Position numbers and translations under genes: made by a program. Shown piece by piece: positions 38,618-53,625 of a stretch of DNA of 64,000 nt (its first letter is position 1; each line of letters starts with the position of its first letter). Under the pieces are notes generated by a model. It saw only the letters and a program-made list of their open reading frames with translations, did no database searches and was not told the origin of the DNA. The DNA comes from Toxonevra muliebris (lineage: Eukaryota; Arthropoda; Insecta; Diptera; Pallopteridae): NCBI GenBank assembly GCA_963691655.1, contig CAVNUY010000030.1, forward strand, positions 186,001 to 250,000, read 5' to 3'.

Positions 38618-39083
38618 AATTTTAATTTCGAATTTTAATTTCGAATTTCAATTTCGAATTTTATTTTCGAATTTTAATTCCGAATTTTAATTTCGAATTT
38701 TAATTCCGAATTTTAATTCCGAATTTTAATTCCGAATTTTAATTTCGAATTTTAATTCCGAATTTTAATTTCGAATTTTAATTCCGAATTTTAATTTCGA
38801 ATTTTAATTCCGAATTTTAATTTCGAATTTTAATTTCGAATTTCAATTTCGAATTTTAATTTCGAATTTTAATTTCGAATTTCAATTTCGAATTTTAATT
38901 TCGAATTTTAATTTCGAATTTCAATTTCGAATTTTAATTTCGAATTTTAATTTCGAATTTTAATTTCGAATTTTAATTTCGAATTTCAATTTCGAATTTT
39001 AATTTCGAATTTTAATTTCGATTTTTAATTTCGAATTTTAATTTCGAATTTCAATTTCGAATTTTAATTTCGAATTTTAATTC

Positions 39084-39096
39084 CGAAATTAAAATT
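39084..39096 (+). repeat. Single inverted monomer, copy 4
   Basis: Partner of 33922 at offset 5162. It is followed by the same TTTGGAATTTT unit about 100 bp downstream that also follows the copies at 33922, 48618 and 54118 but not those at 7588 and 13507. Confidence 0.9.
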
Positions 39097-41545
39097 CGAA
39101 TGTTAATTCCGAATTTTAATTTCGAATTTTAATTTCGAATTTTAATTCCGAAATTTAATTTCGAATTTTAATTTCGAATTTTAATTTGGAATTTTAATTT
39201 CGAATTTTAATTTCGAATTTTAATTCCGAATTTTAATTCCGAATTTTAATTCCGAATTTTAATTCCGAATTTTAATTCCGAATTTTAATTTCGAATTTTA
39301 ATTCCGAATTTTAATTCCGAATTTTAATTCCTAATTTTAATTTCGAATTTTAATTTCGAATTTTAATTCCGAATTTTAATTCCGAATTTTAATTCCTAAT
39401 TTTAATTCCGAATTTTAATTTCGAATCTTAATTTCGAATTTCAATTTCGAATTTCAATTTCGAATTTTAATTCCGAATTTTAATTTCGAATTTCAATTTC
39501 GAATTTCAATTTCGAATTTTAATTTCGAATTTTAATTTCGAATTTTAATTCCGAATTTTAATTCCGAATTTTAATTTCGAATTTTAATTCCGAATTTCAA
39601 TTTCGAATTTTAATTCCGAATTTTAATTCCGAATTTTAATTCCGAATTTTAATTCCGAATTTTAATTCCGAATTTTAATTCCAAATTTTAATTTCGAATT
39701 TCAATTTCGAATTTTAATTTCGAATTTTAATTTCGAATTTTAATTTCGAATTTCAATTTCGAATTTTAATTCCGAATTTTAATTCCGAATTTTAATTCCG
39801 AATTTTAATTCCGAATTTTAATTCCGAATTTTAATTCCGAATTTTAATTTCGAATTTTAATTTCGAATTTTAATTTCGAATTTTAATTTCGAATTTTAAT
39901 TTCGAATTTCAATTTCGAATTTTAATTCCGAATTTTAATTTCGAATTTTAGTTCCGAATTTTAATTTCGAATTTTAATTCCGAAGTTTAATTTCGAATTT
40001 TAATTCCGAATTTTAATTTCGAATTTCAATTCCGAATTTTAATTCCGAATTTTAATTCCAAATTTTAATTCCGATTTTTAATTTCGAATTTTAATTTCGA
40101 ATTTCAATTTCGAATTTTATTTTCGAATTTTAATTCCAAATTTTAATTTCGAATTTTAATTTCGAATTTTAATTCCGAATTTTAATTTCGAATTTCAATT
40201 TCGAATTTCAATTTCGAATTTTAATTTCGAATTTTAATTTCGAATTTTAATTCCGAATTTTAATTCCGAATTTTAATTTCGAATTTTAATTCCGAATTTC
40301 AATTTCGAATTTTAATTCCGAATTTTAATTTTAATTCCGAATTTTAATTTCGAATTTTAATTTCGAATTTTAATTCCGAATTTTAATTTCGAATTTCAAT
40401 TTCGAATTTCAATTTCGAATTTTAATTTCGAATTTTAATTTCGAATTTTAATTCCGAATTTTAATTCCGAATTTTAATTCCGAATTTTAATTCCGAATTT
40501 AATTCCAAATTTTAATTCCGAATTTTAATTCCGAATTTTAATTCCGAATTTTAATTTCGAATTTTAATTTCGAATTTCAATTTCGAATTTTAATTCCGAA
40601 TTTTAATTTCGAATTTTAATTCCGAATTTTAATTTCGAATTTCAATTTCGAATTTTAATTTCGAATTTTAATTTCGAATTTAAATTTCGAATTTCAATTT
40701 CGAATTTTATTTTCGAATTTTAATTCCGATTTTTAATTTCGAATTTTAATTTCGAATTTTAATTCCGAATTTTAATTCCGAATTTTAATTCCGAATTTTA
40801 ATTCCGAATTTTAATTTCGAATTTCAATTTCGAATTTTAATTTCGAATTTTAATTCCGAATTTTAATTTCGAATTTTAATTCCGAATTTTAATTTCGAAT
40901 TTCAATTTCGAATTTCAATTTCGAATTTTAATTTCGAATTTTAATTTCGAATTTTAATTTCGAATTTTAATTCCGAATTTTAATTTCGAATTTTAATTCC
41001 GAATTTCAATTTCGAATTTTAATTCCGAATTTTAATTTCGAATTTTAGTTCCGAATTTTAATTTCGAATTTTAATTTCGAATTTCAATTTCGAATTTTAA
41101 TTTCGAATTTTAATTTCGAATTTTAATTTCGAATTTTAATTTCGAATTTTAATTTCGAATTTTAATTTCGAATTTTAATTTCGAATTTTAATTTCGAATT
41201 TCAATTTCGAATTTTAATTTCGAATTTCAATTTCGAATTTTATTTTCGAATTTTAATTTCGAATTTTAATTCCGAATTTTAATTCCGAATTTTAATTCCG
41301 AATTTTAATTCCGAATTTTAATTTCGAATGTCAATTTCGAATTTTAATTTCGAATTTTAATTCCGAATTTTAATTTCGAATTTTAATTCCGAATTTTAAT
41401 TTCGAATTTTAGTTTCGAATTTCAATTTCGAATTTTAATTCCGAATTTTAATTTCGAATTTTAATTCCGAATTTTAATTTCGAATTTCAATTTCGAATTT
41501 TAATTTCGAATTTTAATTTCGAATTTTAATTTCGAATTTTAATTT

Positions 41546-41568
41546 CGAGTTTCAATTTCGAGTTTTAA
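41546..41568 (-). repeat. CGAG pair landmark (five copies)
   Basis: Two adjacent monomers have the CGAA changed to CGAG, with an A8G unit between the marks. Copies begin at 8147, 14066, 41546, 56411 and 59772. In four copies a GATTTTTAATTTCG unit follows two monomers later. In this one the unit is canonical (GAATTTTAA), and homology to 56.4 kb ends just after. Confidence 0.88.
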
Positions 41569-41599
41569 TTTCGAATTTTAATTCCGAATTTTAATTTCG

Positions 41600-44500
41600 A
41601 ATTTTAATTTCGAATTTTAATTCCGAATTTTAATTTCGAATTTCAATTTCGAATTTTAATTCCGAATTTTAATTCCGAATTTTAATTCCGAATTTTAATT
41701 CCGAATTTTAATTCCGAATTTTAATTCCGAATTTTAATTTCGAATTTTAATTTCGAATTTCAATTTCGAATTTCAATTTCGAATTTTAATTTCGAATTTA
41801 AATTTCGAATTTTAATTTCGAATTTCAATTTCGAATTTTAATTCCGAATTTTAATTCCGATTTTTAGTTCCGAATTTTAATTTCGAATTTTAATTTCGAA
41901 TTTCAATTTCGAATTTTAATTTCGAATTTTAATTTCGAATTTTAATTTCGAATTTCAATTTCAAATTTCAATTTCGAATTTTATTTTCGATTTTTAATTT
42001 CGAATTTTAATTTCGAATTTTAATTTCGAATTTTAATTTCGAATTTTAATTTCGAATTTTAATTTCGAATTTTAATTTCGAATTTCAATTTCGAATTTCA
42101 ATTTCGAATTTTAATTTCGAATTTTAATTTCGAATTTTAATTTCGAATTTTAATTTCGAATTTTAATTTCGAATTTTAATTTCGAATTTTAATTTCGAAT
42201 TTTAATTCCGAATTTTAATTTCGAATTTTAATTCCGAAATTTAATTCCGAATTTTAATTCCGAATTTTAATTTCGAATTTTAATTTCGAATTTCAATTTC
42301 GAATTTTAATTCCGAATTTCAATTTCGAATTTTAATTCCGAATTTTAATTCCGAATTTTAATTTCGAATTTTAATTCCGAATTTTAATTTCGAATTTTAA
42401 TTCCGAATTTTAATTTCGAATTTTAATTTCGAATTTCAATTTCGAATTTTAATTTCGAATTTTAATTCCGAATTTTAATTTCGAATTTTAATTCCGAATT
42501 TTAATTCCGAATTTTAATTCCAAATTTTAATTTCGAATTTTAATTTCGAATTTCAATTTCGAATTTTATTTTCGAATTTTAATTCCGAATTTTAATTTCG
42601 AATTTTAATTTCGAATTTTAATTCCGAATTTTAATTCCGAATTTTAATTCCGAATTTTAATTCCGAATTTTAATTTCGAATTTTAATTTCGAATTTTAAT
42701 TTCGAATTTCAATTTCGAATTTCAATTTCGAATTTTAATTTCGAATTTTAATTCCGAATTTTAATTTCGAATTTTAATTTCGAATTTTAATTTCGAATTT
42801 TAATTTCGAATTTCAATTTCGAATTTTAATTTCGAATTTTAATTCCGAATTTTAATTTCGAATTTCAATTTCGAATTTTAATTCCGAATTTCAATTTCGA
42901 ATTTCAATTTCGAATTTTAATTTCGAATTTTAATTCCGAATTTTAATTTCGAATTTTAATTTCGAATTTTAATTTCGAATTTTAATTTCGAATTTCAATT
43001 TCGAATTTTAATTTCGAATTTCAATTTCGAATTTTAATTCCGAATTTTAATTCCGAATTTTAATTTCGAATTTTAATTTCGAATTTAAATTTCGAATTTC
43101 AATTTCGAATTTTATTTTTGAATTTTAATTCCGAATTTTAATTTCGAATTTTAATTCCGAATTTTAATTCCGAATTTTAATTCCGAATTTTAATTCCGAA
43201 TTTTAATTCCGAATTTTAATTTCGAATTTCAATTTCGAATTTTAATTTCGAATTTTAATTTCGAATTTTAATTTCGAATTTCAATTTCGAATTTTAATTT
43301 CGAATTTTAATTCCGAATTTTAATTTCGAATTTTAATTCCGAATTTTAATTCCGAATTTTAATTCCAAATTTTAATTTCGAATTTTAATTTCGAATTTCA
43401 ATTTCGAATTTTATTTTCGAATTTTAATTCCGAATTTTAATTTCGAATTTTAATTTCGAATTTTAATTCCGAATTTTAATTCCGAATTTTAATTCCGAAT
43501 TTTAATTCCGAATTTTAATTTCGAATTTTAATTTCGAATTTTAATTTCGAATTTCAATTTCGAATTTCAATTTCGAATTTTAATTTCGAATTTTAATTCC
43601 GAATTTTAATTTCGAATTTTAATTTCGAATTTTAATTTCGAATTTTAATTTCGAATTTCAATTTCGAATTTTAATTTCGAATTTTAATTCCGAATTTTAA
43701 TTTCGAATTTCAATTTCGAATTTTAATTCCGAATTTCAATTTCGAATTTCAATTTCGAATTTTAATTTCGAATTTTAATTCCGAATTTTAATTTCGAATT
43801 TTAATTTCGAATTTTAATTTCGAATTTTAATTTCGAATTTCAATTTCGAATTTTAATTTCGAATTTCAATTTCGAATTTTAATTCCGAATTTTAATTCCG
43901 AATTTTAATTTCGAATTTTAATTTCGAATTTAAATTTCGAATTTCAATTTCGAATTTTATTTTTGAATTTTAATTCCGAATTTTAATTTCGAATTTTAAT
44001 TCCGAATTTTAATTTCGAATTTTAATTTCGAATTTTAATTTCGAATTTTAATTTCGAATTTTAATTTCGAATTTTAATTTCGAATTTCAATTTCGAATTT
44101 CAATTTCGAATTTTAATTTCGAATTTTAATTCCGAATTTTAATTTCGAATTTTAATTTCGAATTTTAATTTCGAATTTTAATTTCGAATTTCAATTTCGA
44201 ATTTTAATTTCGAATTTCAATTTCGAATTTTAATTCCGAATTTTAATTCCGAATTTTAATTTCGAATTTTAATTTTGAATTTAAATTTCGAATTTCAATT
44301 TCGAATTTTATTTTTGAATTTTAATTCCGAATTTTAATTTCGAATTTTAATTCCGAATTTTAATTCCGAATTTTAATTCCGAATTTTAATTCCGAATTTT
44401 AATTTCGAATTTCAATTTCGAATTTTAATTTCGAATTTTAATTTCGAATTTCAATTTCGAATTTCAATTTCGAATTTTATTTTCGAATTTTAATTCCGAA

Positions 44501-46250
44501 TTTTAATTTCGAATTTTAATTTCGAATTTTAATTCCGAATTTTAATTCCGAATTTTAATTCCGAATTTTAATTCCGAATTTTAATTTCGAATTTCAATTT
44601 CGAATTTCAATTTCGAATTTCAATTTCGAATTTTAATTTCGAATTTTAATTCCGAATTTTAATTTCGAATTTTAATTCCGAATTTTAATTCCGAATTTTA
44701 ATTTCGAATTTCAATTTCGAATTTTAATTTCGAATTTTAATTTCGAATTTTAATTTCGAATTTCAATTTCGAATTTCAATTTCGAATTTTAATTCCGATT
44801 TTTAATTTCGAATTTTAATTCCGAATTTCAATTTCGAATTTTAATTCCGAATTTTAATTCCAAATTTCAATTTCGAATTTCAATTTCGAATTTTAATTTT
44901 GAATTTTAATTCCGAATTTCAATTTCGAATTTTAATTTCGAATTTTAATTTCGAATTTTAATTTCAAATTTCAATTTCGATTTTCAATTTCGAATTTTGA
45001 TTTCGAATTTTAATTTCGAATTTTAATTTCGAATTTTAATTCCGAATTTTAATTTCGAATTTTAATTCCGAATTTTAATTTCGAATTTTAATTCCGAATT
45101 TTAATTCCGAATTTTAATTTCGAATTTTAATTTCGAATTTTAATTTCGAATTTTAATTCCGAATTTTAATTTCGAATTTTAATTCCGAATTTTAATTTCG
45201 AATTTTAATTCCGAATTTTAATTCCGAATTTTAATTTCGAATTTCAATTTCGAATTTTAATTTCGAATTTTAATTTCGAATTTTAATTTCGAATTTCAAT
45301 TTCGAATTTCAATTTCGAATTTTAATTCCGAATTTTAATTTCGAATTTTAATTCCGAATTTCAATTTCGAATTTTAATTCCGAATTTTAATTCCAAATTT
45401 TAATTTCGAATTTTAATTCCGAATTTTAATTTCGAATTTTAATTCCGAATTTTAATTTCGAATTTTAATTTCGAATTTCAATTTCGAATTTTAATTTCGA
45501 ATTTTAATTCCGAATTTTAATTTCGAATTTTAATTCCGAATTTTAATTCCGAATTTTAATTCCAAATTTTAATTCCGAATTTTAATTTCGAATTTTAATT
45601 TCGAATTTCAATTTCGAATTTTAATTTCGAATTTTAATTCCGAATTTTAATTTCGAATTTTAATTCCGAATTTTAATTCCGAATTTTAATTCCAAATTTT
45701 AATTCAGAATTTTAATTCAGAATTTTAATTTCGAATTTTAATTTCGAATTTCAATTTCGAATTTTATTTTCGAATTTTAATTCCGAATTTTAATTTCGAA
45801 TTTTAATTCCGAATTTTAATTCCGAATTTTAATTCCGAATTTTAATTTCGAATTTTAATTCCGAATTTTAATTTCGAATTTTAATTCCGAATTTTAATTC
45901 CGAATTTTAATTTCGAATTTCAATTTCGAATTTTAATTTCGAATTTCAATTTCGAATTTCAATTTCGAATTTTAATTTCGAATTTTAATTCCGAATTTTA
46001 ATTTCGAATTTTAATTCCGAATTTTAATTCCGAATTTTAATTCCGAATTTTAATTCCGAATTTTAATTTCGAATTTCAATTTCGAATTTTATTTTCGAAT
46101 TTTAATTCCGAATTTTAATTTCGAATTTTAATTCCGAATTTTAATTCCGAATTTTAATTCCGAATTTTAATTTCGAATTTTAATTCCGAATTTTAATTTC
46201 GAATTTTAATTCCGAATTTTAATTCCGAATTTTAATTCCAAATTTTAATT
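41600..46250 (-). repeat. Array segment between the large duplications
   Basis: A patchwork of modules seen elsewhere: the GATTTTTAG module at 41861, T6A modules at 42566 and 43411, a TTTTGAATTTAAATTTCG unit at 44273 that also occurs at 32033, 37391 and 52217, and the TTTTGAATTTT module at 44898. The T6A core at 30391 and that at 43411 have nearly the same surroundings (offset 13,020). No gene or non-repeat sequence is present. Confidence 0.85.
45695..45720 (-). repeat. CAG doublet, copy 7
   Basis: Spaced 1131 bp, exactly 87 monomers, from copy 8. No inverted monomer follows within the next 500 bp, unlike copies 5, 6, 9 and 10. Confidence 0.92.
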
Positions 46251-46261
46251 TCGAATTTTAA

Positions 46262-47254
46262 TTCCGAATTTCAATTTCGAATTTTATTTTCGAATTTTAA
46301 TTCCGAATTTTAATTTCGAATTTTAATTTCGAATTTTAATTCCGAATTTTAATTCCGAATTTTAATTTCGAATTTCAATTTCGAATTTTAATTTCGAATT
46401 TTAATTTCGAATTTTAATTTCGAATTTCAATTTCGAATTTCAATTTCGAATTTTAATTCCGAATTTTAATTTCGAATTTTAATTCCGAATTTCAATTTCG
46501 AATTTTAATTCCGAATTTTAATTCCAAATTTTAATTTCGAATTTTAATTCCGAATTTTAATTTCGAATTTTAATTCCGAATTTTAATTTCGAATTTTAAT
46601 TTCGAATTTCAATTTCGAATTTTAATTTCGAATTTTAATTCCGAATTTTAATTTCGAATTTTAATTCCGAATTTTAATTCCGAATTTTAATTCCAAATTT
46701 TAATTCCGAATTTTAATTTCGAATTTTAATTTCGAATTTCAATTTCGAATTTTAATTTCGAATTTTAATTCCGAATTTTAATTTCGAATTTTAATTCCGA
46801 ATTTTAATTCCGAATTTTAATTCCAAATTTTAATTCAGAATTTTAATTCAGAATTTTAATTTCGAATTTTAATTTCGAATTTCAATTTCGAATTTTATTT
46901 TCGAATTTTAATTCCGAATTTTAATTTCGAATTTTAATTCCGAATTTTAATTCCGAATTTTAATTCCGAATTTTAATTTCGAATTTTAATTCCGAATTTT
47001 AATTTCGAATTTTAATTCCGAATTTTAATTTCGAATTTTAATTCCGAATTTTAATTTCGAATTTTAATTTCGAATTTCAATTTCGAATTTTAATTTCGAA
47101 TTTTAATTTCGAATTTCAATTTCGAATTTTAATTTCGAATTTTAATTTCGAATTTCAATTTCGAATTTTAATTTCGAATTTTAATTTCGAATTTTAATTT
47201 CGAATTTTAATTTCGAATTTCAATTTCGAATTTTAATTTCGAATTTTAATTTCG
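46262..47254 (-). repeat. 1-kb segment of a 1300-bp tandem step, copy A
   Basis: The sequence here matches 47562-48554 at an offset of exactly 1300 bp (100 monomers), including the CAG doublet (46826 and 48126) and the T6A unit. It diverges at about 47255 and 48555, where this copy has GAATTTC and the other has GATTTTT. The flanks before 46262 also differ. Confidence 0.88.
46826..46851 (-). repeat. CAG doublet, copy 8
   Basis: Lies inside the 1300-bp step. Its partner is at 48126. Confidence 0.92.
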
Positions 47255-47561
47255 AATTTCAATTTCGAATTTTATTTTCGAATTTTAATTCCGAATTTTA
47301 ATTTCGAATTTTAATTCCGAATTTTAATTCCGAATTTTAATTCCGAATTTTAATTTCGAATTTTAATTCCGAATTTTAATTTCGAATTTTAATTCCGAAT
47401 TTTAATTTCGAATTTTAATTCCGAATTTTAATTTCGAATTTTAATTTCGAATTTCAATTTCGAATTTCAATTTCGAATTTCAATTTCGAATTTTAATTCC
47501 GAATTTTAATTTCGAATTTTAATTCCGAATTTCAATTTCGAATTTTAATTCCGAATTTTAA

Positions 47562-48554
47562 TTCCGAATTTCAATTTCGAATTTTATTTTCGAATTTTAA
47601 TTCCGAATTTTAATTTCGAATTTTAATTTCGAATTTTAATTCCGAATTTTAATTCCGAATTTTAATTTCGAATTTCAATTTCGAATTTTAATTTCGAATT
47701 TTAATTTCGAATTTTAATTTCGAATTTCAATTTCGAATTTCAATTTCGAATTTTAATTCCGAATTTTAATTTCGAATTTTAATTCCGAATTTCAATTTCG
47801 AATTTTAATTCCGAATTTTAATTCCAAATTTTAATTTCGAATTTTAATTCCGAATTTTAATTTCGAATTTTAATTCCGAATTTTAATTTCGAATTTTAAT
47901 TTCGAATTTCAATTTCGAATTTTAATTTCGAATTTTAATTCCGAATTTTAATTTCGAATTTTAATTCCGAATTTTAATTCCGAATTTTAATTCCAAATTT
48001 TAATTCCGAATTTTAATTTCGAATTTTAATTTCGAATTTCAATTTCGAATTTTAATTTCGAATTTTAATTCCGAATTTTAATTTCGAATTTTAATTCCGA
48101 ATTTTAATTCCGAATTTTAATTCCAAATTTTAATTCAGAATTTTAATTCAGAATTTTAATTTCGAATTTTAATTTCGAATTTCAATTTCGAATTTTATTT
48201 TCGAATTTTAATTCCGAATTTTAATTTCGAATTTTAATTCCGAATTTTAATTCCGAATTTTAATTCCGAATTTTAATTTCGAATTTTAATTCCGAATTTT
48301 AATTTCGAATTTTAATTCCGAATTTTAATTTCGAATTTTAATTCCGAATTTTAATTTCGAATTTTAATTTCGAATTTCAATTTCGAATTTTAATTTCGAA
48401 TTTTAATTTCGAATTTCAATTTCGAATTTTAATTTCGAATTTTAATTTCGAATTTCAATTTCGAATTTTAATTTCGAATTTTAATTTCGAATTTTAATTT
48501 CGAATTTTAATTTCGAATTTCAATTTCGAATTTTAATTTCGAATTTTAATTTCG
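47562..48554 (-). repeat. 1-kb segment of a 1300-bp tandem step, copy B
   Basis: Second copy of 46262-47254. It overlaps the start of the second copy of the 8.2-kb segment, so the 1300-bp event either pre-dates that duplication or extended into it. Confidence 0.88.
48126..48151 (-). repeat. CAG doublet, copy 9
   Basis: Partner of 33430 (offset 14,696) and of 46826 (offset 1300). Confidence 0.92.
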
Positions 48555-48617
48555 ATTTTTAATTTCGAATTTTAATTTCGAATTTCAATTTCGAATTTTA
48601 ATTTCGAATTTTAATTC

Positions 48618-48630
48618 CGAAATTAAAATT
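48618..48630 (+). repeat. Single inverted monomer, copy 5
   Basis: Follows the first CAG of the doublet at 48126 by 482 bp, as in copies 3, 4 and 6. The next unit is GAATGTTAATTCCG. Confidence 0.92.
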
Positions 48631-51600
48631 CGAATGTTAATTCCGAATTTTAATTTCGAATTTTAATTTCGAATTTTAATTCCGAAATTTAATTTCGAAT
48701 TTTAATTTCGAATTTTAATTTGGAATTTTAATTTCGAATTTTAATTTCGAATTTTAATTCCGAATTTTAATTCCGAATTTTAATTCCGAATTTTAATTCC
48801 GAATTTTAATTCCGAATTTTAATTTCGAATTTTAATTCCGAATTTTAATTCCGAATTTTAATTCCGAATTTTAATTCCGAATTTTAATTCCGAATTTTAA
48901 TTTCCGAATTTTAATTCCGAATTTTAATTCCGAATTTTAATTTCGAATTTTAAATCCGAATTTTAATTCCGAATTTTAATTCCTAATTTTAATTTCGAAT
49001 TTTAATTTCGAATTTCAATTTCGAATTTCCATTTCGAATTTTAATTTCGATTTTTAATTTCGAATTTTAATTTCGAATTTTAATTTCGAATTTTAATTTC
49101 GAATTTTAATTCCGAATTTTAATTTCGAATTTTAATTTCGAATTTCAATTTCGAATTTTAATTCCGAATTTTAATTTCGAATTTTAATTCCGAATTTTAA
49201 TTCCGAATTTTAATTCCGAATTTTAATTCCGAATTTTAATTTCGAATTTTAATTTCGAATTTCAATTTCGAATTTTATTTTCGAATTTTAATTTCGAATT
49301 TTAATTTCGAATTTCAATTTCGAATTTTAATTTCGAATTTTAATTCCGAATTTTAATTCCGAATTTTAATTCCTAATTTTAATTCCGAATTTTAATTTCG
49401 AATCTTAATTTCGAATTTCAATTTCGAATTTTAATTCCGAATTTTAATTTCGAATTTTAATTTCGAATTTTAATTTCGAATTTTAATTTCGAATTTTAAT
49501 TCCGAATTTTAATTTCGAATTTTAATTCCGAATTTTAATTTCGAATTTTAATTTCGAATTTTAATTCCGAATTTTAATTTCGAATTTCAATTTCGAATTT
49601 TAATTCCGAATTTTAATTCCGAATTTTAATTCCGAATTTTAATTCCGAATTTTAATTCCGAATTTTAATTCCGAATTTTAATTTCGAATTTTAATTTCGA
49701 ATTTCAATTTCGAATTTCAATTTCGAATTTTAATTTCGAATTTAAATTTCGAATTTTAATTTCGAATTTCAATTTCGAATTTTAATTCCGAATTTTAATT
49801 CCGATTTTTAGTTCCGAATTTTAATTTCGAATTTTAATTTCGAATTTCAATTTCGAATTTTAATTTCGAATTTTAATTTCGAATTTTAATTTCGAATTTC
49901 AATTTCAAATTTCAATTTCGAATTTTATTTTCGATTTTTAATTTCGAATTTTAATTTCGAATTTTAATTTCGAATTTTAATTTCGAATTTTAATTTCGAA
50001 TTTTAATTTCGAATTTTAATTTCGAATTTCAATTTCGAATTTCAATTTCGAATTTTAATTTCGAATTTTAATTTCGAATTTTAATTTCGAATTTTAATTT
50101 CGAATTTTAATTTCGAATTTTAATTTCGAATTTTAATTTCGAATTTTAATTCCGAATTTTAATTTCGAATTTTAATTCCGAAATTTAATTCCGAATTTTA
50201 ATTCCGAATTTTAATTTCGAATTTTAATTTCGAATTTCAATTTCGAATTTTAATTCCGAATTTCAATTTCGAATTTTAATTCCGAATTTTAATTCCGAAT
50301 TTTAATTTCGAATTTTAATTCCGAATTTTAATTTCGAATTTTAATTCCGAATTTTAATTTCGAATTTTAATTTCGAATTTCAATTTCGAATTTTAATTTC
50401 GAATTTTAATTCCGAATTTTAATTTCGAATTTTAATTCCGAATTTTAATTCCGAATTTTAATTCCAAATTTTAATTTCGAATTTTAATTTCGAATTTCAA
50501 TTTCGAATTTTATTTTCGAATTTTAATTCCGAATTTTAATTTCGAATTTTAATTTCGAATTTTAATTCCGAATTTTAATTCCGAATTTTAATTCCGAATT
50601 TTAATTCCGAATTTTAATTTCGAATTTTAATTTCGAATTTTAATTTCGAATTTCAATTTCGAATTTCAATTTCGAATTTTAATTTCGAATTTTAATTCCG
50701 AATTTTAATTTCGAATTTTAATTTCGAATTTTAATTTCGAATTTTAATTTCGAATTTCAATTTCGAATTTTAATTTCGAATTTTAATTCCGAATTTTAAT
50801 TTCGAATTTCAATTTCGAATTTTAATTCCGAATTTCAATTTCGAATTTCAATTTCGAATTTTAATTTCGAATTTTAATTCCGAATTTTAATTTCGAATTT
50901 TAATTTCGAATTTTAATTTCGAATTTTAATTTCGAATTTCAATTTCGAATTTTAATTTCGAATTTCAATTTCGAATTTTAATTCCGAATTTTAATTCCGA
51001 ATTTTAATTTCGAATTTTAATTTCGAATTTAAATTTCGAATTTCAATTTCGAATTTTATTTTTGAATTTTAATTCCGAATTTTAATTTCGAATTTTAATT
51101 CCGAATTTTAATTCCGAATTTTAATTCCGAATTTTAATTCCGAATTTTAATTCCGAATTTTAATTTCGAATTTCAATTTCGAATTTTAATTTCGAATTTT
51201 AATTTCGAATTTTAATTTCGAATTTCAATTTCGAATTTTAATTTCGAATTTTAATTCCGAATTTTAATTTCGAATTTTAATTCCGAATTTTAATTCCGAA
51301 TTTTAATTCCAAATTTTAATTTCGAATTTTAATTTCGAATTTCAATTTCGAATTTTATTTTCGAATTTTAATTCCGAATTTTAATTTCGAATTTTAATTT
51401 CGAATTTTAATTCCGAATTTTAATTCCGAATTTTAATTCCGAATTTTAATTCCGAATTTTAATTTCGAATTTTAATTTCGAATTTTAATTTCGAATTTCA
51501 ATTTCGAATTTCAATTTCGAATTTTAATTTCGAATTTTAATTCCGAATTTTAATTTCGAATTTTAATTTCGAATTTTAATTTCGAATTTTAATTTCGAAT

Positions 51601-53625
51601 TTCAATTTCGAATTTTAATTTCGAATTTTAATTCCGAATTTTAATTTCGAATTTCAATTTCGAATTTTAATTCCGAATTTCAATTTCGAATTTCAATTTC
51701 GAATTTTAATTTCGAATTTTAATTCCGAATTTTAATTTCGAATTTTAATTTCGAATTTTAATTTCGAATTTTAATTTCGAATTTTAATTTCGAATTTTAA
51801 TTTCGAATTTCAATTTCGAATTTTAATTCCGAATTTTAATTCCGAATTTTAATTTCGAATTTTAATTTCGAATTTAAATTTCGAATTTCAATTTCGAATT
51901 TTATTTTTGAATTTTAATTCCGAATTTTAATTTCGAATTTTAATTCCGAATTTTAATTTCGAATTTTAATTTCGAATTTTAATTTCGAATTTTAATTTCG
52001 AATTTTAATTTCGAATTTTAATTTCGAATTTCAATTTCGAATTTCAATTTCGAATTTTAATTTCGAATTTTAATTCCGAATTTTAATTTCGAATTTTAAT
52101 TTCGAATTTTAATTTCGAATTTTAATTTCGAATTTCAATTTCGAATTTTAATTTCGAATTTCAATTTCGAATTTTAATTCCGAATTTTAATTCCGAATTT
52201 TAATTTCGAATTTTAATTTTGAATTTAAATTTCGAATTTCAATTTCGAATTTTATTTTTGAATTTTAATTCCGAATTTTAATTTCGAATTTTAATTCCGA
52301 ATTTTAATTCCGAATTTTAATTCCGAATTTTAATTCCGAATTTTAATTTCGAATTTCAATTTCGAATTTTAATTTCGAATTTTAATTTCGAATTTCAATT
52401 TCGAATTTCAATTTCGAATTTTATTTTCGAATTTTAATTCCGAATTTTAATTTCGAATTTTAATTTCGAATTTTAATTCCGAATTTTAATTCCGAATTTT
52501 AATTCCGAATTTTAATTCCGAATTTTAATTTCGAATTTCAATTTCGAATTTCAATTTCGAATTTCAATTTCGAATTTTAATTTCGAATTTTAATTCCGAA
52601 TTTTAATTCCGAATTTTAATTCCGAATTTTAATTCCGAATTTCAATTTCGAATTTTAATTTCGAATTTTAATTTCGAATTTTAATTTCGAATTTCAATTT
52701 CGAATTTCAATTTCGAATTTTAATTCCGATTTTTAATTTCGAATTTTAATTCCGAATTTCAATTTCGAATTTTAATTCCGAATTTTAATTCCAAATTTCA
52801 ATTTCGAATTTCAATTTCGAATTTTAATTTTGAATTTTAATTCCGAATTTCAATTTCGAATTTTAATTTCGAATTTTAATTTCGAATTTTAATTTCAAAT
52901 TTCAATTTCGAATTTCAATTTCGAATTTTGATTTCGAATTTTAATTTCGAATTTTAATTTCGAATTTTAATTCCGAATTTTAATTTCGAATTTTAATTCC
53001 GAATTTTAATTTCGAATTTTAATTCCGAATTTTAATTCCGAATTTTAATTTCGAATTTTAATTTCGAATTTTAATTTCGAATTTTAATTCCGAATTTTAA
53101 TTTCGAATTTTAATTCCGAATTTTAATTTCGAATTTTAATTCCGAATTTTAATTCCGAATTTTAATTTCGAATTTCAATTTCGAATTTTAATTTCGAATT
53201 TTAATTTCGAATTTTAATTTCGAATTTCAATTTCGAATTTCAATTTCGAATTTTAATTCCGAATTTTAATTTCGAATTTTAATTCCGAATTTCAATTTCG
53301 AATTTTAATTCCGAATTTTAATTCCAAATTTTAATTTCGAATTTTAATTCCGAATTTTAATTTCGAATTTTAATTCCGAATTTTAATTTCGAATTTTAAT
53401 TTCGAATTTCAATTTCGAATTTTAATTTCGAATTTTAATTCCGAATTTTAATTTCGAATTTTAATTCCGAATTTTAATTCCGAATTTTAATTCCAAATTT
53501 TAATTCCGAATTTTAATTTCGAATTTTAATTTCGAATTTCAATTTCGAATTTTAATTTCGAATTTTAATTCCGAATTTTAATTTCGAATTTTAATTCCGA
53601 ATTTTAATTCCGAATTTTAATTCCA

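Larger units (their letters stand above)
33400..41590 (-). repeat. 8.2-kb segment, large duplication copy A
   Basis: Landmarks are collinear with 48.1-56.45 kb: the CAG doublet (33430 and 48126), inverted monomer (33922 and 48618), TTTTAAATC (34251 and 48947) and GATTTTTAG (35109 and 49805), all at offset 14,696. Then T6A at 14,813 and 14,826, the second CAG doublet and inverted monomer at 15,034, the AATTTTAATTTTAATT unit (40321 and 55173) at 14,852 and the CGAGTTTC pair (41546 and 56411) at 14,865. The offset changes in whole monomers, for example +130, +208, -182 and +13, recording later gains and losses in one copy or the other. Confidence 0.9.
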